Assembly: GCF_003722355.1 (NCBI RefSeq)
Contig: NZ_QWDD01000001.1
Location: 1,612,001 to 1,676,000 of the forward strand
Length of the DNA: 64,000 nt
DNA from: Methylocystis hirsuta
GTDB lineage: Bacteria > Pseudomonadota > Alphaproteobacteria > Rhizobiales > Beijerinckiaceae
Reading direction: 5' to 3'
The position numbers and the translations under genes are program-made. Positions within the stretch are counted from its first letter, which is position 1. Each line of letters opens with the position of its first letter. The notes under the pieces are model-generated. The model had not been told where the DNA came from and ran no database searches. It saw only the letters and a list, made by a program, of their open reading frames with translations. Of this stretch, positions 28,351 to 36,024 are shown piece after piece.

Positions 28351-28635
28351 TTAGAAGTCCTGCTCGATGAGCTTCCGCCAGGTCAGCGGACCCACGATGG
28401 CGTCCTTGGCGAGATGGGCCGCTGTTTGGAACGCTAGCAGCGCCTCTTTCGTATTCGCGCCGGCCGTCGCATCCAGAATCAGGGGCGGAATCGGAGCGCC
28501 ATCCTCGCCGACATCACCGGCGGTGAGGAAGAGATTCAATAGCGCCTGCAGGGTCTTGATGTCGTCACCCGCAATTGAATGCAGTTCGGCCTTCCGGAGG
28601 TCGATTGTTTTCAAATTTACTGCGACCTGCGTCAT
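28351..28635 (-). CDS. Peptidoglycan-binding-repeat protein 4 (single domain)
   Basis: A 94-residue protein with one C-terminal PG_binding_1-like repeat: DDIKTLQALLNLFL, TAGANTKEALLAFQTAAHLA and DAIVGPLTWRKL. The N-terminus (MTQVAVNLKTIDLRKAELHS) has no signal peptide. GAGGACGAGG precedes the ATG at 28635 and makes this the start, rather than an in-frame extension to 28770. It is the first gene of the four-gene minus-strand cluster, so the promoter should lie at about 28640-28800. Confidence 0.75.
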   Translation of the reverse strand: MTQVAVNLKTIDLRKAELHSIAGDDIKTLQALLNLFLTAGDVGEDGAPIPPLILDATAGANTKEALLAFQTAAHLAKDAIVGPLTWRKLIEQDF

Positions 28636-28914
28636 GATCCTCGTCCTCTCATTTGCACGCCGCCGCTCGTGAGCACTGACACATCTTAGTCCGCTCAGCG
28701 CGGTTGTGATCATGCAAATTGGTGAGGATGCGCGAATCGGCTGACATTGATTCAGTTGCTGCACGAACATTCCGTCGCGCTCGCGAACCTAAATCTAGAG
28801 GGACGCTTTAAAGTGCGCAGCTCAACGCGGTTTGGCCGCTTCCTCATTGCTTGCGCCACCCGGGCGCCAATGACTGAGGCGATTGATCGAAGCCTAAGGT
28901 TTGGTGTCTGAGAC
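28636..28914. other. Intergenic region within the island
   Basis: About 280 bases upstream of the peptidoglycan-binding cluster. No gene is supportable. The region is AT-richer around 28780-28820 and is the likely site of the cluster's promoter. Confidence 0.4.
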
Positions 28915-29118
28915 TCAGCTTAGCTCCAGAAGCAGACGCCACACCGATCGGCGAGGGTGAGTGATATAAAATCCGTCAAGAGCGGTGGCGCGCGCGATAG
29001 GCACAGCCGGTACGGGTGCGGAATCGCAGCTGACGCTGAGTTGGCCCAGTGCGCTGACCATCAGCGTGTCGCCTTCCCACCAGAAAAAAGGCCGGGGCGC
29101 TGTCGATTTCAGTTTCAA
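28915..29118 (-). CDS. Possible small protein overlapping the end of the spermidine-synthase-like gene
   Basis: A 67-codon open frame starting with TTG at 29118, whose start overlaps the TGA of the preceding gene (TTGA). The translation contains FFWWEGDTLMVSALGQLSV then CDSAPVPAVPIARA, which reads like a folded beta-rich segment rather than random sequence. I recognise no family and see no strong ribosome site. The coupled start is the main support. Confidence 0.3.
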   Translation of the reverse strand: MKLKSTAPRPFFWWEGDTLMVSALGQLSVSCDSAPVPAVPIARATALDGFYITHPRRSVWRLLLELS

Positions 29119-29828
29119 TTAAGATTGGCGTTCTGTTGCATCTGAGGTGGCGAATCGAGACGTGTCGCGATCCAGATGACGTGCCGCGCGCCGCCACGTT
29201 GGCCGTTGGCGCGCACCTTGACTTCATCCACGCGGAACCCGGCCTTGCGAAGACGCGATGTGAAATTCCGACCCGGCCCCGATGACCAGACGGCCAACAC
29301 CCCATCACGGCGCAGCGCCTCGCGAGCCGCCCTCAATCCTTCAATATCGTAAAGTGCGTCATTGGCTTCGCGAGTCAGGCCCTCGGGGCCATTATCGACA
29401 TCGAGAAGGATTGCGTCATAAGTCGAGCGGCCAGAACGGATCAGGCCCCCAACGTCACCTTCCTCGATGCTGACGCGCGGATCCGTCAGGCTGGCGCCGA
29501 AGACGTCCGCCATCGGACCGCGCGCCCAGGCCACGACCGCCGGAACGAGTTCGGCGACAATGATCCGCGCTTTCGCGCCGAGGACGTCAAGCGCGGCGCG
29601 CAGAGTGAAGCCCATCCCCAGCCCGCCGATCAGAACGCGCGGCTGTGGGCGCGCCTGAATTCTTTCGCAAGAGAGCGTGGCGAGCGCCTCCTCCGAGCCG
29701 CTGAGGCGACTGTTCATCAGTTCGATATTGCCCAACGTGATCGAGAATTCTGCGCCGCGACGCTTGAGGCGGAGTTCGCCCTCGCCGCCGGGTATCGGCG
29801 CTGTGTCGAGCAGGGTCCAGGGAATCAC
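29115..29828 (-). CDS. Spermidine-synthase-like protein (Rossmann methyltransferase fold)
   Basis: A 237-residue protein with the spermidine synthase/SAM-methyltransferase fold: VLIGGLGMGFTLRAALDVLG is motif I, IIVAELVPAVVAWARGPM carries the acidic post-I residue, and YDAILLDVDNGPEGLTREAN is the motif equivalent to the aminopropyltransferase active-site loop. DGVLAVWSSGPGRNFTSRLR is motif III-like. Homologues are often labelled spermidine synthase or spermine-like proteins; the true substrate is unknown. There is no partner decarboxylase. It lies in the tRNA-bounded island. Confidence 0.75.
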   Translation of the reverse strand: MIPWTLLDTAPIPGGEGELRLKRRGAEFSITLGNIELMNSRLSGSEEALATLSCERIQARPQPRVLIGGLGMGFTLRAALDVLGAKARIIVAELVPAVVAWARGPMADVFGASLTDPRVSIEEGDVGGLIRSGRSTYDAILLDVDNGPEGLTREANDALYDIEGLRAAREALRRDGVLAVWSSGPGRNFTSRLRKAGFRVDEVKVRANGQRGGARHVIWIATRLDSPPQMQQNANLN

Positions 29829-30139
29829 TGATAACTCTCCGTTTCGTTGGGAAGCGCTTCATGCGTCGACATGCGACGACCTAAATTGCGCTCAATTCCG
29901 CAGTTCGCGCGGAGGCTGCAAAGCGCCCGTAGCAGTCATTAGTGCGTATGGCAGTACGAGCAAATGCCGATTCAACAACCGAGCTGCTAGTGCTAGCGCG
30001 TTGGAGTGCACCGGGGGGGGGTGGCGCTATGCGGATCGAGTTGTCGAAATCTCCAATTTCCGAAAATTGAAATCTACGCATCTCGACCTCGACAACAAGA
30101 CGTCTCGTCAAGGCGCCGGAATGGGCGAGGTGGTGCGCC
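29829..30139. other. Non-coding stretch in the island with a G9 tract
   Basis: About 310 bases where no open frame looks like a protein. A run of nine G is at 30013-30021. The area lies upstream of the spermidine-synthase-like gene and leads into the helicase remnant. It may itself be decayed coding sequence. Confidence 0.4.
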
Positions 30140-30420
30140 GCGACAGTCGCCGGGAATGACGCCGGGCTTGCTCCGCTCGTCGACGCAATCGAATCCGGTG
30201 CGGTTCTCTCAGACGAACTACAATCAGTTTTCGAATTTTCCTATGCGCGGTGGTTCGCCGATAAAATTGTTAATGAAGACGAGGTTCTCAGCTCATTCCT
30301 CGCCGTGCGGCAGGAAGCTGCCATTGAAGCATTCGTCGCCGCTGACAAGAGAGTTCCGAACTTTCGAAGCAGATTGTCCGCGCACGCATGAATCGTCAGG
30401 GCAGGGGCTGAGCGCGGTCA
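30140..30420 (+). pseudogene. Remnant of a large AAA/superfamily-1 helicase (DUF4011/DUF3320 type), frameshifted
   Basis: The frame ending at 30391 reads GLAPLVDAIESGAVLSDELQ then SVFEFSYARWFADKIVNEDE and VLSSFLAVRQEAAIEAFVAA. I recall this YARWW...PVLR.F...H...I..F pattern from the very large helicase-like proteins with DUF4011/DUF3320 domains, often found in defence islands. After DKRVPN the frame turns to unrelated sequence, but a one-base shift restores LSKQIVRAR, the expected continuation, so a frameshift is visible. Only about 90 residues of a protein normally well over 1,000 remain. It lies right beside the tRNA-Asp 3' end. The family call rests on memory of the motif. Confidence 0.5.
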
Positions 30421-30512
30421 GGTCATAACCTAACGCCTGTGCTCTCTAATACGTAATACGTTACACCACGACGCCTCAAAGGCGCCCCTAGTTTTATAAC
30501 TAATTGATTAAA

Positions 30513-30589
<77 letters not shown>

Positions 30590-30791
30590 GCGAGCGCGCG
30601 CACGCGAGAGGCGCCAGATAGCGCAGCCGCATCTTGAGGTCAAGGAACTTCGCGAACGCGGAGCCTCAGACGAAGCGCCGCGGGGCCGGGCAAGCCGTGC
30701 GCGCGCCCCGCTGCTCGGCGTCTTTCCCTGACCTTCCTTTGCCTTTCCTTTGCGCCTGCATTAAGCCTCGCGCCATATAAGGAGACGGACG

Positions 30792-31061
30792 TTGGACGAC
30801 GACATGCGCAGGCGGCGCATCCGGGTGCGCGCCTGGCGGCGAGGCATGCGCGAGATGGACATCCTGATGGGAGGCTTCGTCGACGCGCGCGTCGAGACGC
30901 TTCCCGCGCAGGCGCTGGACGAACTCGAGGCTCTGCTCGACCTGCCCGACGCCGCGGTGTTCCGATGGCTGTCGGGGGCTGAACAGGCGCCGGCCGAGCA
31001 TGACACGCCGATTCTGCGGCAGATCATCGCCTTTCACCAACACGACGGGCCGATCCATTGA
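30792..31061 (+). CDS. sdhE: FAD assembly factor SdhE (succinate dehydrogenase flavinylation)
   Basis: An 89-residue SdhE/SDH5 family protein needed for covalent FAD attachment to SdhA. The RGMREMD motif (residues 17-23) is the family's flavinylation motif, and LDELEALLDLPDAAVFRWL matches the rest. AAGGAG at 30779-30784 sits 7 bases before a TTG at 30792, which I take as the start; an in-frame ATG at 30804 is the alternative. The stop overlaps the TTG start of mfd. sdhE-mfd is a common alphaproteobacterial pair. Confidence 0.9.
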   Translation: MDDDMRRRRIRVRAWRRGMREMDILMGGFVDARVETLPAQALDELEALLDLPDAAVFRWLSGAEQAPAEHDTPILRQIIAFHQHDGPIH

Positions 31062-34000
31062 GCGCGGCTGCGACAAAGCTCAAGAAAGCGGCGGCGGGAC
31101 TTCAAGCGGCGCGTAGCGGCCTCGTCAAAGGCGAAAGGCTGATATTCGCCCATGCGCCCGATGGCTTCGACGCTTTCGTCAGCGCCGATCTTGCGCGCGC
31201 GCTCGCGCGGGAGGCGGAAGGTCACGCAGCGGTCTTCGTGCATGTCGCGCGCGACGGCGCGCGGTCGGCGGCTTTTCGCAACGCCCTGCGTTTCGCCAAT
31301 CCCGACGTCGAAATCCTCGACATTCCGGGATGGGACTGCCAGCCCTACGATCGCGTGTCGCCGCACGCCGGCGTGGTGGCGCGGCGCATGACGGCGCTTT
31401 CGCGGCTCACGCGCGCAAAATCCTCATTCGAACGCCCGCGCGTCGTTACGACGACCGTCGACTGCCTGTTGCAGCGCGTTCCGCCGCAGAAGATGGTCGC
31501 CGCTGAAAGCTTCGCCGCCGCGCCCGGCAATGTGGTGAAGCTCGACGAATTGGCGCTTTGGCTCGAGTCGAACGGCTATCTGCGCGCCAGCACGGTGCGC
31601 GAGACCGGCGAATATGCGCAGCGCGGCGGCATTGTCGATCTTTATCCGCCGGGTCTGCCGGCCCCGATCCGTCTCGATTTCTTTGGCGAAACGCTCGAGT
31701 CGATCCGCTCGTTCGATCCCGATACGCAACGCGCCACGGGGCAGCTTCGTTCGCTCGACCTGACGCCCATGAGCGAATTGCGGCTGACGAGCGAGACGAT
31801 GCGCCGCTTCCGGCAGTCCTACGCCGCGCGCTTTGGCGGGCAGACGCGTGGCGACGCCCTTTATGAGGCTGTCAGCGAAGGCCGGCGCTTCCACGGCATG
31901 GAGCATTGGCTGCCGCTCTTCTACGAGCGGATGGATACGCTCTTCGATTATCTGGGCGAGGCGCCTGTCGTGCTCGATCCGCTTGTCGAAGACGCGGCGG
32001 CGGAGCGCGTCAAGCAGATCGAGGATTATTACGACGCGCGCAAATATGCGCATGATCTCGATCCCGGCGCCTCAAACTACAAGCCGCTCGAACCGCGCGC
32101 GCTCTATCTGTCGCTTGACGAATGGCGCGCGGCCATCGAGGGACGCGCGGCGGCGCAATTCACGCCTTTCGCGGCGCATGAAGGCGAGAAATCCGTCGAC
32201 TGCGGCGCGCGGCCCGGCCGCGACTTTGCGCCCGAGCGCAACACGCCCGACGTCAATGTCTTCCAGGCGGCCGCGGACCACGTCGAGGCGCTGCGCGACG
32301 CGGGCCGAACCGTCATCGTCACCGGCTGGTCCGAGGGCTCCTGCGAGCGGCTCGGCCATGTGCTCGCGGAACACGGCTTGCCCGACTTGCCGCGCGTCGC
32401 GTCGCTTCCACAGGCGTTGTCGAAGGCCGTCTCCGTAGCTGTTCTCGGGATCGAACGCGGCTTCGAGACGGATGCTTACGCGGTTCTGGGCGAGCAGGAC
32501 ATTCTTGGCGATCGCTTCGTTCGTCGCCGCCGCAAACGCAAACCCAACGAAAATCTCCTCGGCGAAGTCGCCGCGCTCGCCACCGGCGATCTTGTCGTGC
32601 ATGTCGATCACGGCATCGGCCGTTTCATCGGCCTCGAGACGATCTCCGCCGCCGGGGCGCCGCATGATTGCCTCGAACTCCACTACGCTGGCGGCGACAA
32701 GCTCTATCTGCCGGTCGAAAATATCGAGCTCTTGACGCGCTATGGCGGCGAGGACGCCGAAGCGCAGCTCGATCGCCTCGGCGGCGCCGGCTGGCAGTCG
32801 CGCAAGTCGCGGATGAAGAAGCGCATCCGCGAAATGGCGAAAGGGCTCATCGAAATTGCGGCGCAGCGGCAGCTGCGCGAGGCGCCGAAGCTCGCCCCGC
32901 CGGAAGGACTCTACGACGAATTCTGCGCGCGCTTTCCTTATGATGAAACCGAGGATCAGCTCGCCGCAATCGATGCGACGCTCGATGATCTCGCCGCCGG
33001 CCGGCCGATGGATCGACTCGTTTGCGGCGACGTTGGTTTTGGCAAAACCGAGGTCGCGCTGCGCGCCGCCTTCTGCGCCGCCATCAACGGCAAGCAGGTG
33101 GCCGTCGTTGCGCCGACCACCTTGCTTGCGCGCCAGCACTACAAGACCTTCAGCGAGCGCTTTGCAGGCCTGCCGGTGCGCATCGGACGATTGTCGCGGA
33201 TGGTCGGCGCCGCGGAAACGCGCGAGACGAAGAAAGACCTCGCTGAGGGCCGAATCGAAATCTTGATCGGCACGCATGCCGTGCTCGGCAAGACGGTGAG
33301 CTTCAAGGATCTTGGACTCGTCATCATCGACGAGGAGCAGCATTTCGGCGTCGGCCATAAGGAGCGGCTGAAAGAGTTGCGCGCCGAGGTGCATGTTCTG
33401 ACGCTCTCGGCGACGCCCATACCGCGCACGCTGCAGCTCGCGATGACGGGCGTGCGCGAGCTTTCGATCATCGCCACGCCGCCGATCGACCGGCTGGCGG
33501 TGCGCAGCTTCGTCTCGCCCTTCGATTCGCTCATCGTGCGCGAAGCGCTGCTGCGCGAGCGCTATCGCGGCGGCCAGGCCTTTTTCGTCTGTCCGCGCAT
33601 CGAGGACCTCGAGGAGGCCGCGGCGTTTCTGCGCGAAAACGCGCCTGAGTCGAAATTCGTCACGGCGCATGGGCAGATGAGCGCGAGCGAACTCGAAGAC
33701 AAGATGTCGGCCTTCTGCGACGGCAAATTCGACATTCTGCTGTCGACGACGATCGTCGAGTCGGGTCTGGACATCCCACGCGCCAATACGCTGATCGTCT
33801 GGCGCGCCGATATGTTCGGCCTTGCGCAGCTCTATCAGCTGCGTGGCCGCGTCGGGCGCGCCAAATTGCGCGCTTATGCGCTGTTCACGACGCCCGCCAA
33901 CCGCACGATCACGCCTCAGGCGCAAAAGCGTCTGGACGTGCTGCAGTCGCTGGATACGCTTGGCGCGGGCTTTCAACTCGCCAGTCACGATCTCGACATT

Positions 34001-34594
34001 CGCGGCGCGGGCAATTTGCTTGGCGAAGAGCAGTCGGGACATATCAGGGAGGTGGGCTACGAGCTTTATCAGCAAATGCTCGCCGACGCGATCACGCTGC
34101 TGAAGGCTGGAGTCGAGGAGCCGCAGGAGGAAGTCTGGTCGCCGACGATCGCTATCGGCGCGCCGGTGACGATACCGGAAGACTATGTCGCCGACCTCAC
34201 GCTGCGCCTGCAGCTTTATCGCCGTCTGTCGACGCTCGAAACGGATCAGGACATCGAAGCGTTCGCCGCCGAGATGATCGACCGTTTCGGCCCGATTCCG
34301 GCGGAGGTGGAGCAGCTCTTGGAGATCGTCGCGATCAAGGCGCTCTGCCGGCGCGCCCATGTCGAGAAGATCGACGCCGGGCCGAAGGGCGTCATCGTCG
34401 CGTTCCGCGAAGACAAATTCGCAAATCCCGCCGGGCTCGTGCGTTATGTCGCGGAGCAGCGGACAAGCGCCAAGGTGCGTCCCGACATGCGCGTGGTGTT
34501 CATCCGCGAATTCGAGAACACCAAACAGCGCCTCGCCGGCACGCGCCGAATTCTGCGCGCGCTCGTCGAGATCGCTGAGAAGAAGGCCGCATAG
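31058..34594 (+). CDS. mfd: Transcription-repair coupling factor Mfd
   Basis: An ATP-dependent DNA translocase that removes stalled RNA polymerase and recruits UvrA. At 1178 residues it is full length. The N-terminal UvrB-like region includes VSPHAGVVARRMTALSRLT and VRETGEYAQRGGIVDLYPPG. The RNA-polymerase-interaction domain contains LVVHVDHGIGRFIGLETI. The helicase core has Walker A GDVGFGKTEVALRA (about 657) and the DEEQ box (VIIDEEQHFGVGHKERLK, about 757). GRVGR is present and a C-terminal TRCF domain follows. It starts with TTG, overlapping the sdhE stop (TTGA). Confidence 0.97.
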   Translation: MSAAATKLKKAAAGLQAARSGLVKGERLIFAHAPDGFDAFVSADLARALAREAEGHAAVFVHVARDGARSAAFRNALRFANPDVEILDIPGWDCQPYDRVSPHAGVVARRMTALSRLTRAKSSFERPRVVTTTVDCLLQRVPPQKMVAAESFAAAPGNVVKLDELALWLESNGYLRASTVRETGEYAQRGGIVDLYPPGLPAPIRLDFFGETLESIRSFDPDTQRATGQLRSLDLTPMSELRLTSETMRRFRQSYAARFGGQTRGDALYEAVSEGRRFHGMEHWLPLFYERMDTLFDYLGEAPVVLDPLVEDAAAERVKQIEDYYDARKYAHDLDPGASNYKPLEPRALYLSLDEWRAAIEGRAAAQFTPFAAHEGEKSVDCGARPGRDFAPERNTPDVNVFQAAADHVEALRDAGRTVIVTGWSEGSCERLGHVLAEHGLPDLPRVASLPQALSKAVSVAVLGIERGFETDAYAVLGEQDILGDRFVRRRRKRKPNENLLGEVAALATGDLVVHVDHGIGRFIGLETISAAGAPHDCLELHYAGGDKLYLPVENIELLTRYGGEDAEAQLDRLGGAGWQSRKSRMKKRIREMAKGLIEIAAQRQLREAPKLAPPEGLYDEFCARFPYDETEDQLAAIDATLDDLAAGRPMDRLVCGDVGFGKTEVALRAAFCAAINGKQVAVVAPTTLLARQHYKTFSERFAGLPVRIGRLSRMVGAAETRETKKDLAEGRIEILIGTHAVLGKTVSFKDLGLVIIDEEQHFGVGHKERLKELRAEVHVLTLSATPIPRTLQLAMTGVRELSIIATPPIDRLAVRSFVSPFDSLIVREALLRERYRGGQAFFVCPRIEDLEEAAAFLRENAPESKFVTAHGQMSASELEDKMSAFCDGKFDILLSTTIVESGLDIPRANTLIVWRADMFGLAQLYQLRGRVGRAKLRAYALFTTPANRTITPQAQKRLDVLQSLDTLGAGFQLASHDLDIRGAGNLLGEEQSGHIREVGYELYQQMLADAITLLKAGVEEPQEEVWSPTIAIGAPVTIPEDYVADLTLRLQLYRRLSTLETDQDIEAFAAEMIDRFGPIPAEVEQLLEIVAIKALCRRAHVEKIDAGPKGVIVAFREDKFANPAGLVRYVAEQRTSAKVRPDMRVVFIREFENTKQRLAGTRRILRALVEIAEKKAA

Positions 34595-34957
34595 GTTTTT
34601 GCGCCGCAACCCAGCGGCGGATTTCGCTTGTGCGAAGAAAAGACGCGACATCAAAACGAGCATTTTATAGACGTGCGCCGCGCAACCGCCGTGGCCGACT
34701 GAAAGACCGGCGATGGGCTTGCGCCTACCGGTTTTTGCGTCGCGGGATCTATTCAAAAAGCAAAGGTCGTTTTCAAAATTCATGCGTCTGCGTGACGATT
34801 CGCCCATCGCCTCACGGCTTGATCTGTGACAAAGTTGCAGACGTTCAACGGCGCCTGATGCTCGGTTAGGCGCTCAACATGCGCGAAACTCCACCAATGA
34901 TTCGTCGCGCCAGCGACGACAGGAGCGATCGCGACAAACATTTCAAGGGAGGGCGCC
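34595..34957. other. Intergenic region between mfd and the Met-rich Spy-like gene
   Basis: 363 bases with no supportable gene. The second half is less GC-rich and should hold the promoter of the Met-rich protein gene; AAGGGAGGG lies just before its ATG. I see no clear metal-regulator operator. Confidence 0.45.
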
Positions 34958-35914
34958 ATGACGACGCGGAAACAAGCTTCGCGGGGAAAATTGCTTGCGG
35001 CGAGTGCCGCCGCTTTGCTTCTCGCAGCTGGGATCTCGGTGGCGCAGGCGCAGCAGGGAGGCGAACACGGCGGCATGGACCACGGCGGCGCCAACGCGCC
35101 AGCGCAATGGGCGGACCCCGGCAAGGCGCAATCCGGCGGCGCTGAATCCGGCAAGGCCGACGAGCAGAAGAGCGAAGCGGGCAAGGCCGGCGAAGGTCAT
35201 GCAGGCCATCACGGCGGCATGTCGGGCATGGGCCAAGGCGGCGGCCAGAACGGCGGCATGGGCGGCATGATGGGCGGCATGTCAGGCATGGGCCAGGGTG
35301 GCGGTCAAAGCGGCGGCATGGGCGGCATGATGGGGGGAATGTCGGGCATGGGCCACGGCGGCGGCAAGGACGGCGGCAAGGGCGGCGCCGGCATGAGCGG
35401 CGACGGCAAGGGCGGCGATGGCATGAGCGGGATGTCGCATTCCGGCGGCGGGATGATGAACAAAATGGTCTGCGGCTTCGCCGATCATCTCGAGGGACGC
35501 CTCGCCTATCTGAAGGCCGAGTTGAAACTGACCGACGGGCAAACCGGCGCCTGGAACGCCTTCGCCGAGGCCTGGCGCGCCGCGGGGCAAAAGGCGAAGC
35601 AAAAATGCGACGCCGCCGACATGCGCGCGGACCATTCCAAGCCGGAAGTTTTGAATAAGCTCACGATGATGGAGAACCATATGGTCGACCATCTCGAGGC
35701 GGTGCGCGCACAGAAGGCTGCGATCGAATCGCTCTTCACCAGTTTGAGCGAGGAGCAGAAGAAGACCGCAAATGAGACGCTGAGCGGCATCATGAAGGTC
35801 GGCATGTCCATGGGCGACATGATGGGCGGCATGGGCGGCGGCATGATGGGCGGCATGGGCGGCATGTCGCATTCCGGCGGCGGCATGGGCGGAATGGGCG
35901 GCATGCAGCATTAG
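34958..35914 (+). CDS. Exported Met/His/Gly-rich Spy/CpxP-family protein (probable metal binding)
   Basis: A 318-residue periplasmic protein. The signal peptide is about residues 1-31 (ends AQA). Residues about 35-170 are Gly/Met/His-rich (GGMGGMMGGMSGMG) with three 20-residue tandem repeats encoded by 60-bp DNA repeats, plus further GMS/HSGGG words. Residues about 170-280 form an LTxxQ (Spy/CpxP-like) helical domain: ELKLTDGQTGAWNAFAEAWR and SLSEEQKKT. A second Met-rich tail ends in MQH. Clusters of Met and His at this density usually bind Cu(I). It is convergent with a multicopper oxidase gene that also has a Met-rich insert. A role in periplasmic copper buffering is inference. Confidence 0.8.
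   Translation: MTTRKQASRGKLLAASAAALLLAAGISVAQAQQGGEHGGMDHGGANAPAQWADPGKAQSGGAESGKADEQKSEAGKAGEGHAGHHGGMSGMGQGGGQNGGMGGMMGGMSGMGQGGGQSGGMGGMMGGMSGMGHGGGKDGGKGGAGMSGDGKGGDGMSGMSHSGGGMMNKMVCGFADHLEGRLAYLKAELKLTDGQTGAWNAFAEAWRAAGQKAKQKCDAADMRADHSKPEVLNKLTMMENHMVDHLEAVRAQKAAIESLFTSLSEEQKKTANETLSGIMKVGMSMGDMMGGMGGGMMGGMGGMSHSGGGMGGMGGMQH
35217..35396 (+). repeat. 60-bp tandem repeats inside the Met-rich gene
   Basis: Three successive units of 60 bp begin near 35217, 35277 and 35337; each opens with a variant of GG(C/A)ATGTC(G/A)GGCATGGGCCA. The third is diverged in its second half. The units encode GGMSGMGQGGGQ(N/S)GGMGGMMG-like blocks. Such arrays can expand or contract by slippage. Confidence 0.8.
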
Positions 35915-35928
35915 TCCGCGCAACATCG

Positions 35929-35957
35929 CTCCCGGCGGGCCGAAGGCCCACCGGGAG
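35929..35957. terminator. Probable bidirectional terminator hairpin
   Basis: CTCCCGGCGGGCC, loop GAA, GGCCCACCGGGAG: a 13-bp stem with one mismatch between the convergent Spy-like and multicopper oxidase genes. Only a short T stretch follows, so strength is uncertain. Confidence 0.55.
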
Positions 35958-36024
35958 TGCATTTAGACGAATTGCTTTCCAGAGATCTATTGCGCTTCAC
36001 GGAGGCCGCGCGTCTTGAGCCGCT

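Noticed and set aside
28636..28770. An N-terminal extension of peptidoglycan-binding-repeat protein 4
   Set aside because: The added residues look random (Cys/Arg/Ser-rich), and a good ribosome site stands before the ATG at 28635.
32072..34807. A 900-codon open frame antisense to mfd
   Set aside because: It is the mirror of mfd codon usage in a GC-rich genome. mfd is fully supported by motifs and the antisense product shows none.
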